Origin: Paramagnetospirillum magnetotacticum MS-1
GTDB taxonomy: Bacteria; Pseudomonadota; Alphaproteobacteria; Rhodospirillales; Magnetospirillaceae
Assembly (NCBI RefSeq): GCF_000829825.1
Contig: NZ_JXSL01000027.1
Location: forward strand, 1 to 64,000
Direction of reading: 5' to 3'
DNA: 64,000 bases
The position numbers were made by a program, and so were the translations under genes. The notes beneath the pieces are model-generated. The model searched no databases and was not told the origin of the DNA. It worked only from the letters and a program-made list of their open reading frames with translations. This document shows positions 36,171-44,982 of this stretch, one piece after another. Positions within the stretch are counted from its first letter, which is position 1, and the number at the start of each line of letters is the position of its first letter.

Positions 36171-36602
36171 TCAGCCCGCGGTGACGTAGGCTCGCATGGC
36201 TTCGGCCTCGAATTCGGCGCGTTCTAGGCTGTTGGACACCAGATCGCGGATGGAGACGATGCCCTTCATCTGGCCATTATCCATGACTGGCATGTGGCGG
36301 AAGTGATGGGTGGACATGGTGCTCATCACCGAGGCCACCGTGTCGCTTCCCTGGCAGGTCAGCGGATTGCGGGTCATGTGATCGCCGACCGGTTCCGCCA
36401 GGACGGGGGCGCCGTGGGCGGCCAGACAGCGGGTGACGTCGCGCTCGGTGAAGATTCCCAGGGTATTGTCCTTCTCGTCCACCACCAGAACCGCGCCCAC
36501 CTTGAAGGCCGCCATCCCCTGGACGGCGTCGATCATGGCCTTGGAAGGCAGGATCTTGAAAATCTTATTGCCCTTCTTGGCAAGGATATCGGAAACCAGC
36601 AT
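36171..36602 (-). CDS. Two-CBS-domain protein
   Basis: 143 residues made of a tandem CBS pair. First: KIFKILPSKAMIDAVQGMAAFKVGAVLVVDEKDNTLGIFTERDVTR-type strand order; second: VASVMSTMSTHHFRHMPVMDNGQMKGIVSIRDLV. Such stand-alone Bateman modules bind adenine nucleotides and regulate other proteins. GGGGGAACG lies before the ATG. Partner unknown; neighbours (purC, radC) give no hint. Confidence 0.9.
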   Translation of the reverse strand: MLVSDILAKKGNKIFKILPSKAMIDAVQGMAAFKVGAVLVVDEKDNTLGIFTERDVTRCLAAHGAPVLAEPVGDHMTRNPLTCQGSDTVASVMSTMSTHHFRHMPVMDNGQMKGIVSIRDLVSNSLERAEFEAEAMRAYVTAG

Positions 36603-36706
36603 CGACGTTCCCCCGTGACTGCATCAGATGCGGTCAGGATAACCTGAACGGGCGATACCACAAGCGGGGATAAAGGGTAATGCCCTCCCGGGAAGGGGCG
36701 AGAGGG

Positions 36707-37414
36707 CTATAGCAGCCCCATGGCCTTGAAGCTTGAATGGCCCTTGCGTCCGACCACCACATGGTCGTGAAGCGCGATACCCACGGCGGCCAGGGCGTCC
36801 TTGACGGCGCGGGTCATCTCCATGTCGGCCCGCGACGGCTTGGGGTCGCCGCTCGGGTGATTATGAACCATCACTATGGCGCTGGCGTGAAGAGCCAGGG
36901 CGCGTTTAACAACCTCGCGCGGGTAGAGCGGGGTATGATCCACGGTTCCGGTCTGCTGGACCTCGTCGGCGATCAGGGTGTTCTTGCGGTCGAGAAAGAG
37001 CAGGCGGAACTGTTCCGTGGGCAAGGTGTTCATGGCGGTGCGGCAGTAATCGAGCAGCACGTCCCAACTGGAGATCACCGAATTATTGAGCACCGGGGCG
37101 CGGGCCAGCCGGATGGCGGCTTCGCGCACTACTTTCAGAACAGCGGCGGCCACGTCCTTGATGCCGTCGATGGTCTTGAGGTCTTCCACATCGGCGGTGA
37201 TCACGTCGGCGAAACTGCCAAAGCGTTTGATCAGCGCCTTGGCCAGCGGTTTGGTGTCCCTCTGCGGAATGGCGGCGCCCAGCAGAAGTTCCAGCAATTC
37301 ATAGTCGGGCAGGGCCTCGGGGGCATCGAGAAAGCGGGAGCGCAGCCTTTCCCGGTGGCCCTTGTGCTCCGCCGTCTGACCCGTCGAGGGGGATGCCCCG
37401 GCGAGTTTCGTCAT
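36707..37414 (-). CDS. radC: RadC/YicR family JAMM-domain protein
   Basis: 235 residues from the ATG at 37414 (GGGAGA upstream); an in-frame TTG five codons earlier is less likely. N-terminal helix-hairpin-helix part (YELLELLLGAAIPQRDTKPLAKAL, IDGIKDVAA) and C-terminal JAMM metal site VMVHNHPSGDPKPSRAD with the two His and the Asp. Despite its name, a DNA repair role for RadC is doubtful in the literature. Confidence 0.92.
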   Translation of the reverse strand: MTKLAGASPSTGQTAEHKGHRERLRSRFLDAPEALPDYELLELLLGAAIPQRDTKPLAKALIKRFGSFADVITADVEDLKTIDGIKDVAAAVLKVVREAAIRLARAPVLNNSVISSWDVLLDYCRTAMNTLPTEQFRLLFLDRKNTLIADEVQQTGTVDHTPLYPREVVKRALALHASAIVMVHNHPSGDPKPSRADMEMTRAVKDALAAVGIALHDHVVVGRKGHSSFKAMGLL

Positions 37415-37546
37415 GCTGCGTTCTCCCAACTCTCAGCTGTCCTCAACGAATATCCATAAAGCGACGGATGCACAAGCCGATCCCGTGCAGGGACGGGTGT
37501 TGACGGCCATTCCTGGAACTGGTGTGTTGCAAGATCAACCCTCTGA

Positions 37547-38644
37547 ATGCCGGGGACGGCCGCATTGCCCAATTATGCCATCGTAGAAAGACCTGGATTT
37601 TCGGTGCTTCTGGATCATGTGCGATGGCTTTCGGCTTTCGCAGTCCTGTGCGGCCATTCCCGCAACGCGCTGTTCCTGCCCTATGTCCAGTTTCCCGATC
37701 TGGGACTGGCCGGAAAGGTTTTTTACGCCCTGACCAATCTGCAGAACGAGGCGGTCATCTGCTTTTTCGTCATCAGCGGTCTTCTGGTCGGCGGTAAATT
37801 GCTGGACTATGCCGGGCGTTCCGAATTTCCCCTGCGGGCCTATGTCATCGATCGGCTGTCGCGGCTTTACGTCGTGCTGATTCCGGCCCTGGCCTTGAGT
37901 TATGGCGTGGCGGCGCTTGGCTACTGCCAAGGTGATGGGGTCTCGGAATGGCTGGGGGCGGTGTTCTACCTCCAGCATATCCTGGTGCGCAATACGGCCT
38001 GCAACATGCCTTTGTGGAGTCTGGCCAACGAGTTCTGGTACTACGCCCTGGGGTTGGCGGCGGTGCTGGCTTGGCGGGGAAGCCGCCTTGCCTTGGGAGC
38101 CGGAATCGCCGTGGCGGCGCTGTTGCTGCTTGCCGATTCATGGAACAGCCAGAACGTCCTGCTCTATCTGCCCTTTTGGGCGGCGGGGATGATGGTGTTC
38201 TGGTTGCCGCGCCCCGTGACCGGGCGATGGGCGGCTCTGGCTCTGTTTGGGGCGGCTTTGCTTGTGTCGCGTAGTCACATTCTGGACGGCATTTTCTGGC
38301 TGCGCGATGCCTTGATCGCCATGGCTCTGGTTCTCTTCCTGGCGACGGCGGCCCATAAACCGTCTTCGGGCCATCCAGGTCGTTCGGCCGATTGGGGGCG
38401 GCGGTTGGCCGGATTTTCCTTTACCCTCTACCTGACCCATTGGCCGGTGCTGCTGCTTTATACTGGCTGGGTGGAGGCCAATTACGACGCGCTTTATCCG
38501 CTGGACCCCAGGCGGATAGGGTCCTACGCCACATGGTTTGGAGCGGTTTTGGTGTGTGTGGCGTTCGCGGCATCGGCGGCGCTGGTTACCGAGGCGAAAA
38601 CCGCCCATGTCAGGGCATTCGTCCGCACCAAGCTTGGGGCCTAG
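37547..38644 (+). CDS. Membrane acyltransferase (acyltransferase-3 family)
   Basis: 365 residues, about ten membrane helices. The N-terminal signature LDHVRWLSAFAVLCGHSRN carries the Arg and the catalytic-type His, and FFVISGLLVGGKL and FSFTLYLTHWPVLLLY are typical of OafA/YrhL acyltransferases that O-acetylate polysaccharides or lipids. No glycan gene cluster is adjacent, so the substrate is unknown. The start lacks a strong ribosome site. The stop overlaps the convergent PadR-like gene by 4 bp. Confidence 0.83.
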   Translation: MPGTAALPNYAIVERPGFSVLLDHVRWLSAFAVLCGHSRNALFLPYVQFPDLGLAGKVFYALTNLQNEAVICFFVISGLLVGGKLLDYAGRSEFPLRAYVIDRLSRLYVVLIPALALSYGVAALGYCQGDGVSEWLGAVFYLQHILVRNTACNMPLWSLANEFWYYALGLAAVLAWRGSRLALGAGIAVAALLLLADSWNSQNVLLYLPFWAAGMMVFWLPRPVTGRWAALALFGAALLVSRSHILDGIFWLRDALIAMALVLFLATAAHKPSSGHPGRSADWGRRLAGFSFTLYLTHWPVLLLYTGWVEANYDALYPLDPRRIGSYATWFGAVLVCVAFAASAALVTEAKTAHVRAFVRTKLGA

Positions 38645-39180
38645 AGGCGGGCGCGGAAGTCTTCCAGCCAGGCCAGACGGCTTTCCAGCAGGGCCATGTC
38701 ATGGTCCAGCCATGCCGCCAGGGCGCTGCCACCCTCGCCATCGCTGCCGCGCAGATCGGCAAGGCGGGCCAGTTCGCTGTCGACGCCTTCGATCAGCAGG
38801 TCGATCTGGTGGGCGCGTTCCTCCGCCTCCATCAGGCCGAGGAAGCGCATCTTCAACGCCACCACCAGCTTGGACAGGTCCGAGCCGGGGCGAAGCCGGG
38901 CGGTCAGCAGGCTGTGCAATTCGCGCCGCCCGGCCGCCGAGATGGCAAGCATGGCATCGTCTTCCATGCCCTGGCCGTCGTCCACGGCCTCGACCAGCCC
39001 TTCATAGCGCAGCAATTCGATGGAGATGCCCATCAATTCCAGGCTGGGGCCCATGATCCGGCTGGTGAAGTGCCGCACCGACCCGGCCAGTTCGCTGTAG
39101 CGCATGGGCTGGGACGCGATGGTTCCCAGCGCGCACAGGCGCACGGCTTCCTTGGGGGTCAATGTGTTGTCGGCGAACAT
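38641..39180 (-). CDS. PadR-like transcriptional regulator
   Basis: 179 residues from the ATG at 39180. The first 75 residues form a winged helix (TPKEAVRLCALGTIASQPMRYSELAG), and the C-terminal 100 residues are two long helices (KLVVALKMRFLGLMEAEERAHQIDLLIEGVDSELARL; WLDHDMALLESRLAWLEDF) like the PadR C-terminal dimer region. PadR proteins often sense phenolic compounds. Overlaps the acyltransferase gene tail to tail. Target unknown. Confidence 0.65.
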   Translation of the reverse strand: MFADNTLTPKEAVRLCALGTIASQPMRYSELAGSVRHFTSRIMGPSLELMGISIELLRYEGLVEAVDDGQGMEDDAMLAISAAGRRELHSLLTARLRPGSDLSKLVVALKMRFLGLMEAEERAHQIDLLIEGVDSELARLADLRGSDGEGGSALAAWLDHDMALLESRLAWLEDFRARL

Positions 39181-39293
39181 GGCTTGTTCCGCTTCACGAA
39201 AGGTCCTTCCAAATATAGGGGGTAAACGCTCTCGCGTCCACAAATACGACGGGAGGGCTTGCAAAGCCCGGCCATTTCGCCGAGCTTGTCGCC

Positions 39294-40274
39294 ATGACTT
39301 CAGGGATGACCGACGCAGCCGAAATCTGGGTGCTGGCCGATGATCGGGCTGGCAATGTGGCCCAATGCCTGGGGGTGGCCGAGGCGCTGGGGCGGAGCTT
39401 CGCGGTAAAGACACTGCGCTATGACCGGCTGGCGCGCCTGCCCAATCTTTTGCGCGGAGCCGGGCTGACCGGTGTGACGGATGAGAGCCGGGCCGGTCTC
39501 GCCGCCCCCTGGCCGCGTCTGGTGATCGCCGCCGGGCGGCGTACCGCGCCCGTGGCGCGCTGGATCAAGCGGCAATGCGGGGCCCGGCTGGTGCAGATCA
39601 TGGATCCCGGCTTTCCCGGGCGGGGAGATTTCGACCTGATCGTCTCTCCCGCCCATGATGGCCGCAAGGCTGGCGGCAATGTGATGGCGGTGCTGGGGGC
39701 GCCCCATCGGGTGACGCCCCAGCGTCTGGCCGCCGAGGCGGAAAAGTGGGCTCCGGCATTCGCCCATCTGCCGCGCCCCTGGGTGGCGGTGATCGTGGGC
39801 GGCGCCACCAAGAACCGGCCCTTTCCGGCAGAGATGGCCGAAACCTTGGGCCGCAGCGTCGCCCGGCTGGCCGCCAAGGCGGGTGGTTCGGTCCTGCTCA
39901 CCACCAGCCGCCGCACCGGCGCCAATCAGGAAACGGCCCTGGCGGCGGCATTGCCCGAGCCGCGCTGGCTGCACCTGTATTCCCAAGGCGGCGAGAATCC
40001 TTATTTCGGCTTCCTGGCCCTGGCCGATGCAATCATCGTCACGGGTGATTCCGTCTCCATGTGCTGCGAGGCCTGCGCGGCGGATGCCCCCGTCTTTCTC
40101 TGGGCGCCCGAGGGCTGGGTGGCGGCCAAGCATGCCCGCCTGCATGCCCAGCTTTATCAGGCCGGTCTGGCCCGGCCGTTGGATGGGGCGGCATCCCTGG
40201 AGGGGTGGGAACGTCCCCGTCTCAATGCCGCCCAGGAGGTCGCCCGGGTGATCCGCGAGCGTTTGTTGCCATGA
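39294..40274 (+). CDS. ELM1/GtrOC1-family nucleoside-diphosphate-sugar epimerase-like protein
   Basis: 326 residues. Segments IWVLADDRAGNVAQCLGVAEALG, VIAAGRRTAPVARWIK, IMDPGFPGRGDFDLIVSPAHD, VIVGGATKNRPF and ITGDSVSMCCEAC match the DUF1022/ELM1 family, which resembles GT-B glycosyltransferases and whose plant member acts in mitochondrial fission. The bacterial function is not established. It overlaps the serine protease gene by 4 bases, a pairing suggesting co-expression. A second ATG four codons later is possible. Confidence 0.82.
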   Translation: MTSGMTDAAEIWVLADDRAGNVAQCLGVAEALGRSFAVKTLRYDRLARLPNLLRGAGLTGVTDESRAGLAAPWPRLVIAAGRRTAPVARWIKRQCGARLVQIMDPGFPGRGDFDLIVSPAHDGRKAGGNVMAVLGAPHRVTPQRLAAEAEKWAPAFAHLPRPWVAVIVGGATKNRPFPAEMAETLGRSVARLAAKAGGSVLLTTSRRTGANQETALAAALPEPRWLHLYSQGGENPYFGFLALADAIIVTGDSVSMCCEACAADAPVFLWAPEGWVAAKHARLHAQLYQAGLARPLDGAASLEGWERPRLNAAQEVARVIRERLLP

Positions 40275-41071
40275 GGGGGCTGGTCGCCCTGTTGCTGGTA
40301 CTGCTGCTCGCCATGCCTGCCGGGGCCGAGACGCGGCAATTGCACGGCATCAAGGGCGATGAGGACCAGCGGGTCCGCATGGCGGCGCAGGAATTCCCCT
40401 GGAGCGCCATGGGGCGGCTCAATTTCTTCAGTGGCCATTGCAGCGCCAGCCTGATCGGGCCGCGCCTGATCGCCACCGCCGCCCATTGCCTGTGGAACAG
40501 CCGGACCCAAAAGCCCTTTCCCGTTTCGTCATTCACCTTCGTGGCGGGATGGGACCGGGGGGAATATCTGCGTGTCTCCAAGGTCGCGGCCATCCATGCC
40601 GCCCCCAACTGGGTGCTGGACGGTGAATCCCGTGGCTTGGCCAGCCGGGCCGACGACTGGGCGCTGATGGAGCTTGAAGAGCCCCTGGGCGATGAGATCG
40701 GCTGGATCGCGCTGGGCGCGCCCCAGGCGGGCATGAAGGTGGCGGTGGCGGGCTATGGCCGCGACAAGGCCCAGGTGCCGCTGGCCCATCTGGGCTGTCA
40801 TCTGACCCGTCAGGCGCTGCCCGGCGTCTTCATCCATGACTGCGATGCGGTCCAGGGCGAGTCGGGCGGCCCGGTCCTGGGCTGGAGCGAGGGCGAACTG
40901 CGTCTGGTGGCGGTCAATGTGGCGGTGATCCCCTCCCAGGGTGAAGCCGGAGTGGCCACCGGGATCGATGCCCTGCGCCCGTTGGCGGTCCGCCTGGGCG
41001 CCGCCAAATCCACCCGGGCGGGACCGGTCTCGCGCCCGGCAAGCCTGGATGTGGGAACGGCGTTGCGGTAG
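40271..41071 (+). CDS. Secreted trypsin-like serine protease
   Basis: 267 residues. Signal peptide (1-19, ending GAE). Catalytic triad visible: His72 in TAAHC, Asp129 in DDWALMEL, Ser198 in GESGGP. Cys57-Cys73 and Cys176-Cys191 could form disulfides, as expected in the periplasm. Chymotrypsin fold without PDZ domain, so not a DegP type. The ATG lies in the 4-base overlap with the ELM1-like gene. Confidence 0.88.
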   Translation: MRGLVALLLVLLLAMPAGAETRQLHGIKGDEDQRVRMAAQEFPWSAMGRLNFFSGHCSASLIGPRLIATAAHCLWNSRTQKPFPVSSFTFVAGWDRGEYLRVSKVAAIHAAPNWVLDGESRGLASRADDWALMELEEPLGDEIGWIALGAPQAGMKVAVAGYGRDKAQVPLAHLGCHLTRQALPGVFIHDCDAVQGESGGPVLGWSEGELRLVAVNVAVIPSQGEAGVATGIDALRPLAVRLGAAKSTRAGPVSRPASLDVGTALR

Positions 41072-41177
41072 CGGGCTTGCGACAAAGTCCCGCTTGGCGG
41101 TCGGGCTGCCGCCCGCACCGGCCTGGGACCAAGCCCCAGACCCCCTTTTCTTTCCATCAATAAATTAACTGGGGTTT

Positions 41178-41194
41178 CAGGGGCTGAGCCCCTG
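41178..41194. terminator. Short GC-rich hairpin between convergent genes
   Basis: CAGGGGC-TGA-GCCCCTG. It lies in the 168-bp gap between the protease gene and the convergent 441-residue unknown gene, which also holds a second GC-rich GGGGCTG/CCCCGA segment. No T-run, so termination is only likely. Confidence 0.4.
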
Positions 41195-41239
41195 ATCGGG
41201 TCGGGGCGGAAAGCCCCGTCACGCAGTGATCTGGAGCCG

Positions 41240-42565
41240 TCAGTCGCTCAGCTGCAGCACGAATTCGGTGAGGAAGGGGGCGTTGCGCCGCCGTTCGGAA
41301 TCGGTGCGGCCGAAATTGGCCAGCAGCCTGCGCATCCAGGTGCCGTCCAGGCGTTCGAATTCGAAATGGGCCCTCATGGCCAAATGCTCGCCCACGTAAT
41401 CGGGCAGCTTGGAAGTCCATTTCATCAGGCCGTCGCGGAAGGCACCCTCGCGGGCCTGATCCATGCGGCCCGAGGGAGCGAATTCCTGGGTGTAAAGCTG
41501 GCTCAGTTCCCGCCAGCACTTGGCCATGACATCGGCTTCGAAGCGGATCAGATCCTGCAGCAGGATCAGGTTGTCCTCATTGGGCGGCTCGTAATTGCTG
41601 CGCGTCGCATCCTCGCGGAACAGCGGCCAGGGATTGTCCTCGGGCTTTTGCGGCGGGGCCTTCTTGCCTTTGGGCGCCTTGGCCCCGCGGAACGAGGCCC
41701 AGCGGGCATCCCAATTGTGCAAGATGGGATTGTTGACCTCGCTGCCCTGCATGATCTCGATGATCTTCTCGCCGCCGACTTCGGCCCAGTTGTAGCTGTG
41801 GGCCAGGGTCTGCATGTGCCGGGTCTGGCGCATCTGCGGCAAAACAAACTTGTTCAGAACCTCGCGGTAGGCCACGCCGAATTCGGGAGCCAGCAGGAAA
41901 GGCAGGCGCAGTCCCCGCGACGGCTGGCTGATGCGGAAAATGCTGAGAATCTTCTCGGTATAAGCGCAGATGGTGTCGTCGAACAGGGTGGGGAAATCGG
42001 TGAAGGGCTTGTCCGGTTCGTTAGCACCGCTGGTCGGCGCGCCGGGCAGCGGGGCCTGGAACTTGGGCATCATCTTGCCCATGCGGTCTCCGGGGGAACC
42101 CAACTGGGCGGCGAACAGGGGCGGGGGCTCGCGCACCGGGGCCTGCGAGCGGACGGTGCGGGTGGGCGCGGCGATGGCGCCACGCGCCAGCAGCGCCTGG
42201 AAGCCCGCCTGGGCGCTTTCCGCCTCGGTCATCTGGGGCGGCCCCAGCAATTGCATGGCGATGTCGGCCAGGACGCGCAGATCCTCCTCGCGGCCATCGC
42301 CGGGGGGCAGCAGGGACTGGAAGTTACGCTCGCGCGCTTCCTTGAGCTTGCCCAAACCGTAGCGTTCGATGGATTTGGTGAGAATCACCGAGAAGACCAC
42401 ACTGAGTTGCTTCTCATTGGCCCATTTGCGCGCCTCGGGGTCCTTCAGCGTCATACGGCGCAGCATCAGGATATGGGGGATTTCCAGGTGGCGCGTGGCC
42501 GCAATAAGGCTGGCAACCTTCGTCTCAAAGGTTTTTGCCCCCTCTCGCGGATCGGAACCCGTCAT
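41240..42565 (-). CDS. Hypothetical protein, 441 residues
   Basis: Not recognised. No signal peptide or membrane helix, so probably cytoplasmic. Residues about 1-130 are helical and charged (SVVFSVILTKSIERYGLGKLKEARERN), about 135-195 are Pro/Gly/Ala-rich and probably flexible, and about 195-441 are helical with many Trp and Tyr residues (LAHSYNWAEVGGEKIIEIMQGSEV, DNLILLQDLIRFEADVMAKCWREL). Codon use and GC match the neighbours, so it is not a recent arrival. An AGGAC site precedes the ATG. It lies downstream of purF and the SDR gene, after an inverted repeat. Confidence 0.75.
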   Translation of the reverse strand: MTGSDPREGAKTFETKVASLIAATRHLEIPHILMLRRMTLKDPEARKWANEKQLSVVFSVILTKSIERYGLGKLKEARERNFQSLLPPGDGREEDLRVLADIAMQLLGPPQMTEAESAQAGFQALLARGAIAAPTRTVRSQAPVREPPPLFAAQLGSPGDRMGKMMPKFQAPLPGAPTSGANEPDKPFTDFPTLFDDTICAYTEKILSIFRISQPSRGLRLPFLLAPEFGVAYREVLNKFVLPQMRQTRHMQTLAHSYNWAEVGGEKIIEIMQGSEVNNPILHNWDARWASFRGAKAPKGKKAPPQKPEDNPWPLFREDATRSNYEPPNEDNLILLQDLIRFEADVMAKCWRELSQLYTQEFAPSGRMDQAREGAFRDGLMKWTSKLPDYVGEHLAMRAHFEFERLDGTWMRRLLANFGRTDSERRRNAPFLTEFVLQLSD

Positions 42566-42693
42566 GCGCGTCCTGTCGGCCTTGGTGGCCGCTCCTTCCC
42601 AGAAACCGTGACCGGATCACCCCCCAGGTGATCTCGTAACGCCCCCCAATCCCAATGGGGATAGCTCATGATCGGGGCAGGGCGCAAGCCTGT

Positions 42694-42722
42694 TCCGTCA
42701 CGCCGTGACTGATTGTGACGGA
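42694..42722 (-). terminator. Inverted repeat after the purF-SDR operon
   Basis: TCCGTCAC (42694-42701) and GTGACGGA (42715-42722) with a 13-base centre that itself contains GTCAC-3-GTGAC overlap. Placed 28 bp after the SDR stop codon; could end that transcript or act as an operator for the next gene. Confidence 0.4.
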
Positions 42723-42749
42723 GCTTGGGAAAACCCTAGGGGATAAACC

Positions 42750-43469
42750 TTACGGACTAGTTCGGATGACCTCACCATGGCGGGTGCAGCCCGGCAGGCA
42801 AAGCTCGAGAAAAGCGCCAGCCACGTCGTCCGGTTGTGCCAGTTTCGACGGATCTTCGCCGGGAAAGGCGATGGAGCGCAGCCGGGTGGCCACCACGCCG
42901 GGGTCGAGCAGGTTGGCCTTGACCGCAGTCACCTTGGCGATCTCGGCGGCCCAGGTGCGGACCATGGTTTCCAGAGCCGCCTGACTGGCGGCATAGGCTC
43001 CCCAGAACGGCTCGGCGCCCTGAGCCGCGCCCGATGTGGTGAAGACCGCGCGTCCCAGGGGCGCCATGCGCAGCAAGGGGTCACAGGCGCGGATCAGCCG
43101 CCAGTTGGCGGTGACGTTGACGGCGAAGGCCTCTTCCCAATCATCGGGAGAGTGCTGAGCGACGGGGGTAAGTCCGCCGCCGATGGCGCCCGCATTGCCC
43201 ACCAGGATATCCAGGCGGCCAAAGCGCTGAAAGATGGCGGCGGCGACCTGTTCGATGAGGCCGGGCTTGCGCAGATCCTCGGGCACCAGGACCAGCGGCT
43301 TGCCGCCCATTGACCGGATCTGGTCGTCCAGTTCCTCCAGCGCCCCTTGCGTGCGGGCGATGGCGACGATTTCGGCCCCCTCGGCGGCCAGACGTCTTGC
43401 CACGGCCGCGCCAATCCCGCGCGAGGCGCCGGTCACCAGCGCCACGCGGCCCTCGAGAGGCCCGGTCAT
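42750..43469 (-). CDS. Short-chain dehydrogenase/reductase with altered active site
   Basis: 239 residues. Cofactor motif TGASRGIG (13-20), NAG at 92-94, Ser in FTTSGAAQ, and Tyr159. The catalytic YxxxK is YAASQ here: Gln163 replaces the Lys that positions the nicotinamide ribose and lowers the Tyr pKa. Otherwise it resembles classical SDRs. It starts one base into the purF stop codon (TGATG), so it is co-translated with purF, a pairing seen in other alphaproteobacteria. Activity may be changed or lost. Confidence 0.85.
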   Translation of the reverse strand: MTGPLEGRVALVTGASRGIGAAVARRLAAEGAEIVAIARTQGALEELDDQIRSMGGKPLVLVPEDLRKPGLIEQVAAAIFQRFGRLDILVGNAGAIGGGLTPVAQHSPDDWEEAFAVNVTANWRLIRACDPLLRMAPLGRAVFTTSGAAQGAEPFWGAYAASQAALETMVRTWAAEIAKVTAVKANLLDPGVVATRLRSIAFPGEDPSKLAQPDDVAGAFLELCLPGCTRHGEVIRTSP

Positions 43470-44929
43470 CAGTGGCTGTCCTCGGCCAGCAGGGAAAGCT
43501 GCTTGGTGTCGGTCTTGGCGTTGATGTAGTCGGTGGGCTCCACCGGATAGTCGCCGGTGAAGCAGGCGTCACAGAACTGCGGCTCGGCCGAATTGCGGCC
43601 CGGTTCGCCCACCGCGCGGTACAGGCCGTCGATGGAGATGAAGGCCAGCGAATCCACGCCGATCAATTTGGCCATGCCGTCCACGTCGTAGCGCGCCGCC
43701 AGCAGCTTCTCGCGCTCGGGCGTGTCGATGCCGAAATAGCAGGAATAGGTGGTCGGCGGGCTGGAGATGCGCATGTGCACCTCGGTGGCACCAGCCTGGC
43801 GCACCATTTCGACGATCTTGCGGCTGGTGGTGCCGCGCACGATGGAATCATCGACCAGGATGACGCGCTTGCCCGCCAGGGTCGCCCGGTTGGCGTTATG
43901 CTTCATCTTGACGCCGGTATGACGCACGCTGTCGGTGGGCTGAATGAAGGTGCGGCCCACATAATGGTTGCGGATGATGCCCAGTTCGAAGGGAATCCCG
44001 GCCTCGGCGGCAAAGCCGATGGCCGCGGGCACGCCGGAATCGGGAACCGGCACCACCACGTCGGCATCCACCTGGCTTTCGCGGGCCAGTTCCGAGCCGA
44101 TGCGCTTTCTGGCCTCGTAGACGCTGGTGCCTTCCACCACGGAATCGGGCCGGGCGAAGTAGATGTATTCGAAGATGCACAGGCGTGACGGACGCTTGGT
44201 GAAGGGCTTGACCGAACGGATGCCCTCGGCCGACAACACCACGATCTCGCCCGGTTCTACATCGCGGACGAACTCGGCGCCGATGATGTCGAGCGCGCAG
44301 GATTCAGACGCCAGAATCCAGGCCTTATCCAACCGGCCCAGACAGAGCGGACGGATGCCCAACGGATCGCGCACGCCGAACACCGCGTCGGTGGTGGCCG
44401 CCACCAGGGAATAGGCGCCCTCGATCTGGCGCAGCGCGTCGATCAGGCGGTCCTCGACGGTGGAATACAGGCTGATGGCGATGAGGTGGATGATCACCTC
44501 GGTATCGGTGGTGGATTGGAACAGGCAGCCGCGCCGCACCAACTGGCGGCGCAGCGCCATGGCATTGGTGAGATTGCCGTTATGGCCCAGCGCCAGACCG
44601 CCGAATTCCATCTCGGCGAAAAGCGGCTGCACATTGCGCAGCAGGGTCTCGCCCGTGGTGGAATAGCGCACATGGCCCACCGCCATGGAACCCTTCAGCT
44701 TGCGGATGACCGATTCGGACCCGAAATTATCCTCCACATGGCCAAGGCCACGGTGGTTGTGAAAAGTCGTGCCGTCATAGGAGACGATGCCCGCCGCTTC
44801 CTGGCCGCGATGCTGAAGGGCGTGAAGCCCCAGCGCCACATGGGCCGCCGCTTCCGGATGGCCGAAAATGCCGAACACGCCGCATTCCTCGCGGAGATGG
44901 TCGTCGTCGAAGGGGTGGGTGGTCAGCAT
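43469..44929 (-). CDS. purF: Amidophosphoribosyltransferase
   Basis: 486 residues. A 15-residue propeptide is followed by the N-terminal nucleophile Cys16 in EECGVFGIFG; glutamine-site residues HVRYSTTG and HNGNLTN follow. The phosphoribosyltransferase domain has the PRPP loop VILVDDSIVRGTTSRK. Late Cys residues (CDACFTGDYPV) may bind an Fe-S cluster as in Bacillus-type enzymes. Reaction: first committed step of purine synthesis. Downstream of cvpA, as in many proteobacteria. Confidence 0.95.
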   Translation of the reverse strand: MLTTHPFDDDHLREECGVFGIFGHPEAAAHVALGLHALQHRGQEAAGIVSYDGTTFHNHRGLGHVEDNFGSESVIRKLKGSMAVGHVRYSTTGETLLRNVQPLFAEMEFGGLALGHNGNLTNAMALRRQLVRRGCLFQSTTDTEVIIHLIAISLYSTVEDRLIDALRQIEGAYSLVAATTDAVFGVRDPLGIRPLCLGRLDKAWILASESCALDIIGAEFVRDVEPGEIVVLSAEGIRSVKPFTKRPSRLCIFEYIYFARPDSVVEGTSVYEARKRIGSELARESQVDADVVVPVPDSGVPAAIGFAAEAGIPFELGIIRNHYVGRTFIQPTDSVRHTGVKMKHNANRATLAGKRVILVDDSIVRGTTSRKIVEMVRQAGATEVHMRISSPPTTYSCYFGIDTPEREKLLAARYDVDGMAKLIGVDSLAFISIDGLYRAVGEPGRNSAEPQFCDACFTGDYPVEPTDYINAKTDTKQLSLLAEDSH

Positions 44930-44982
44930 GGGATTTAGGTCCTGGTTTCGCTGCGGGGGGGGGCTTCGGTTCGGGCGGAAGG

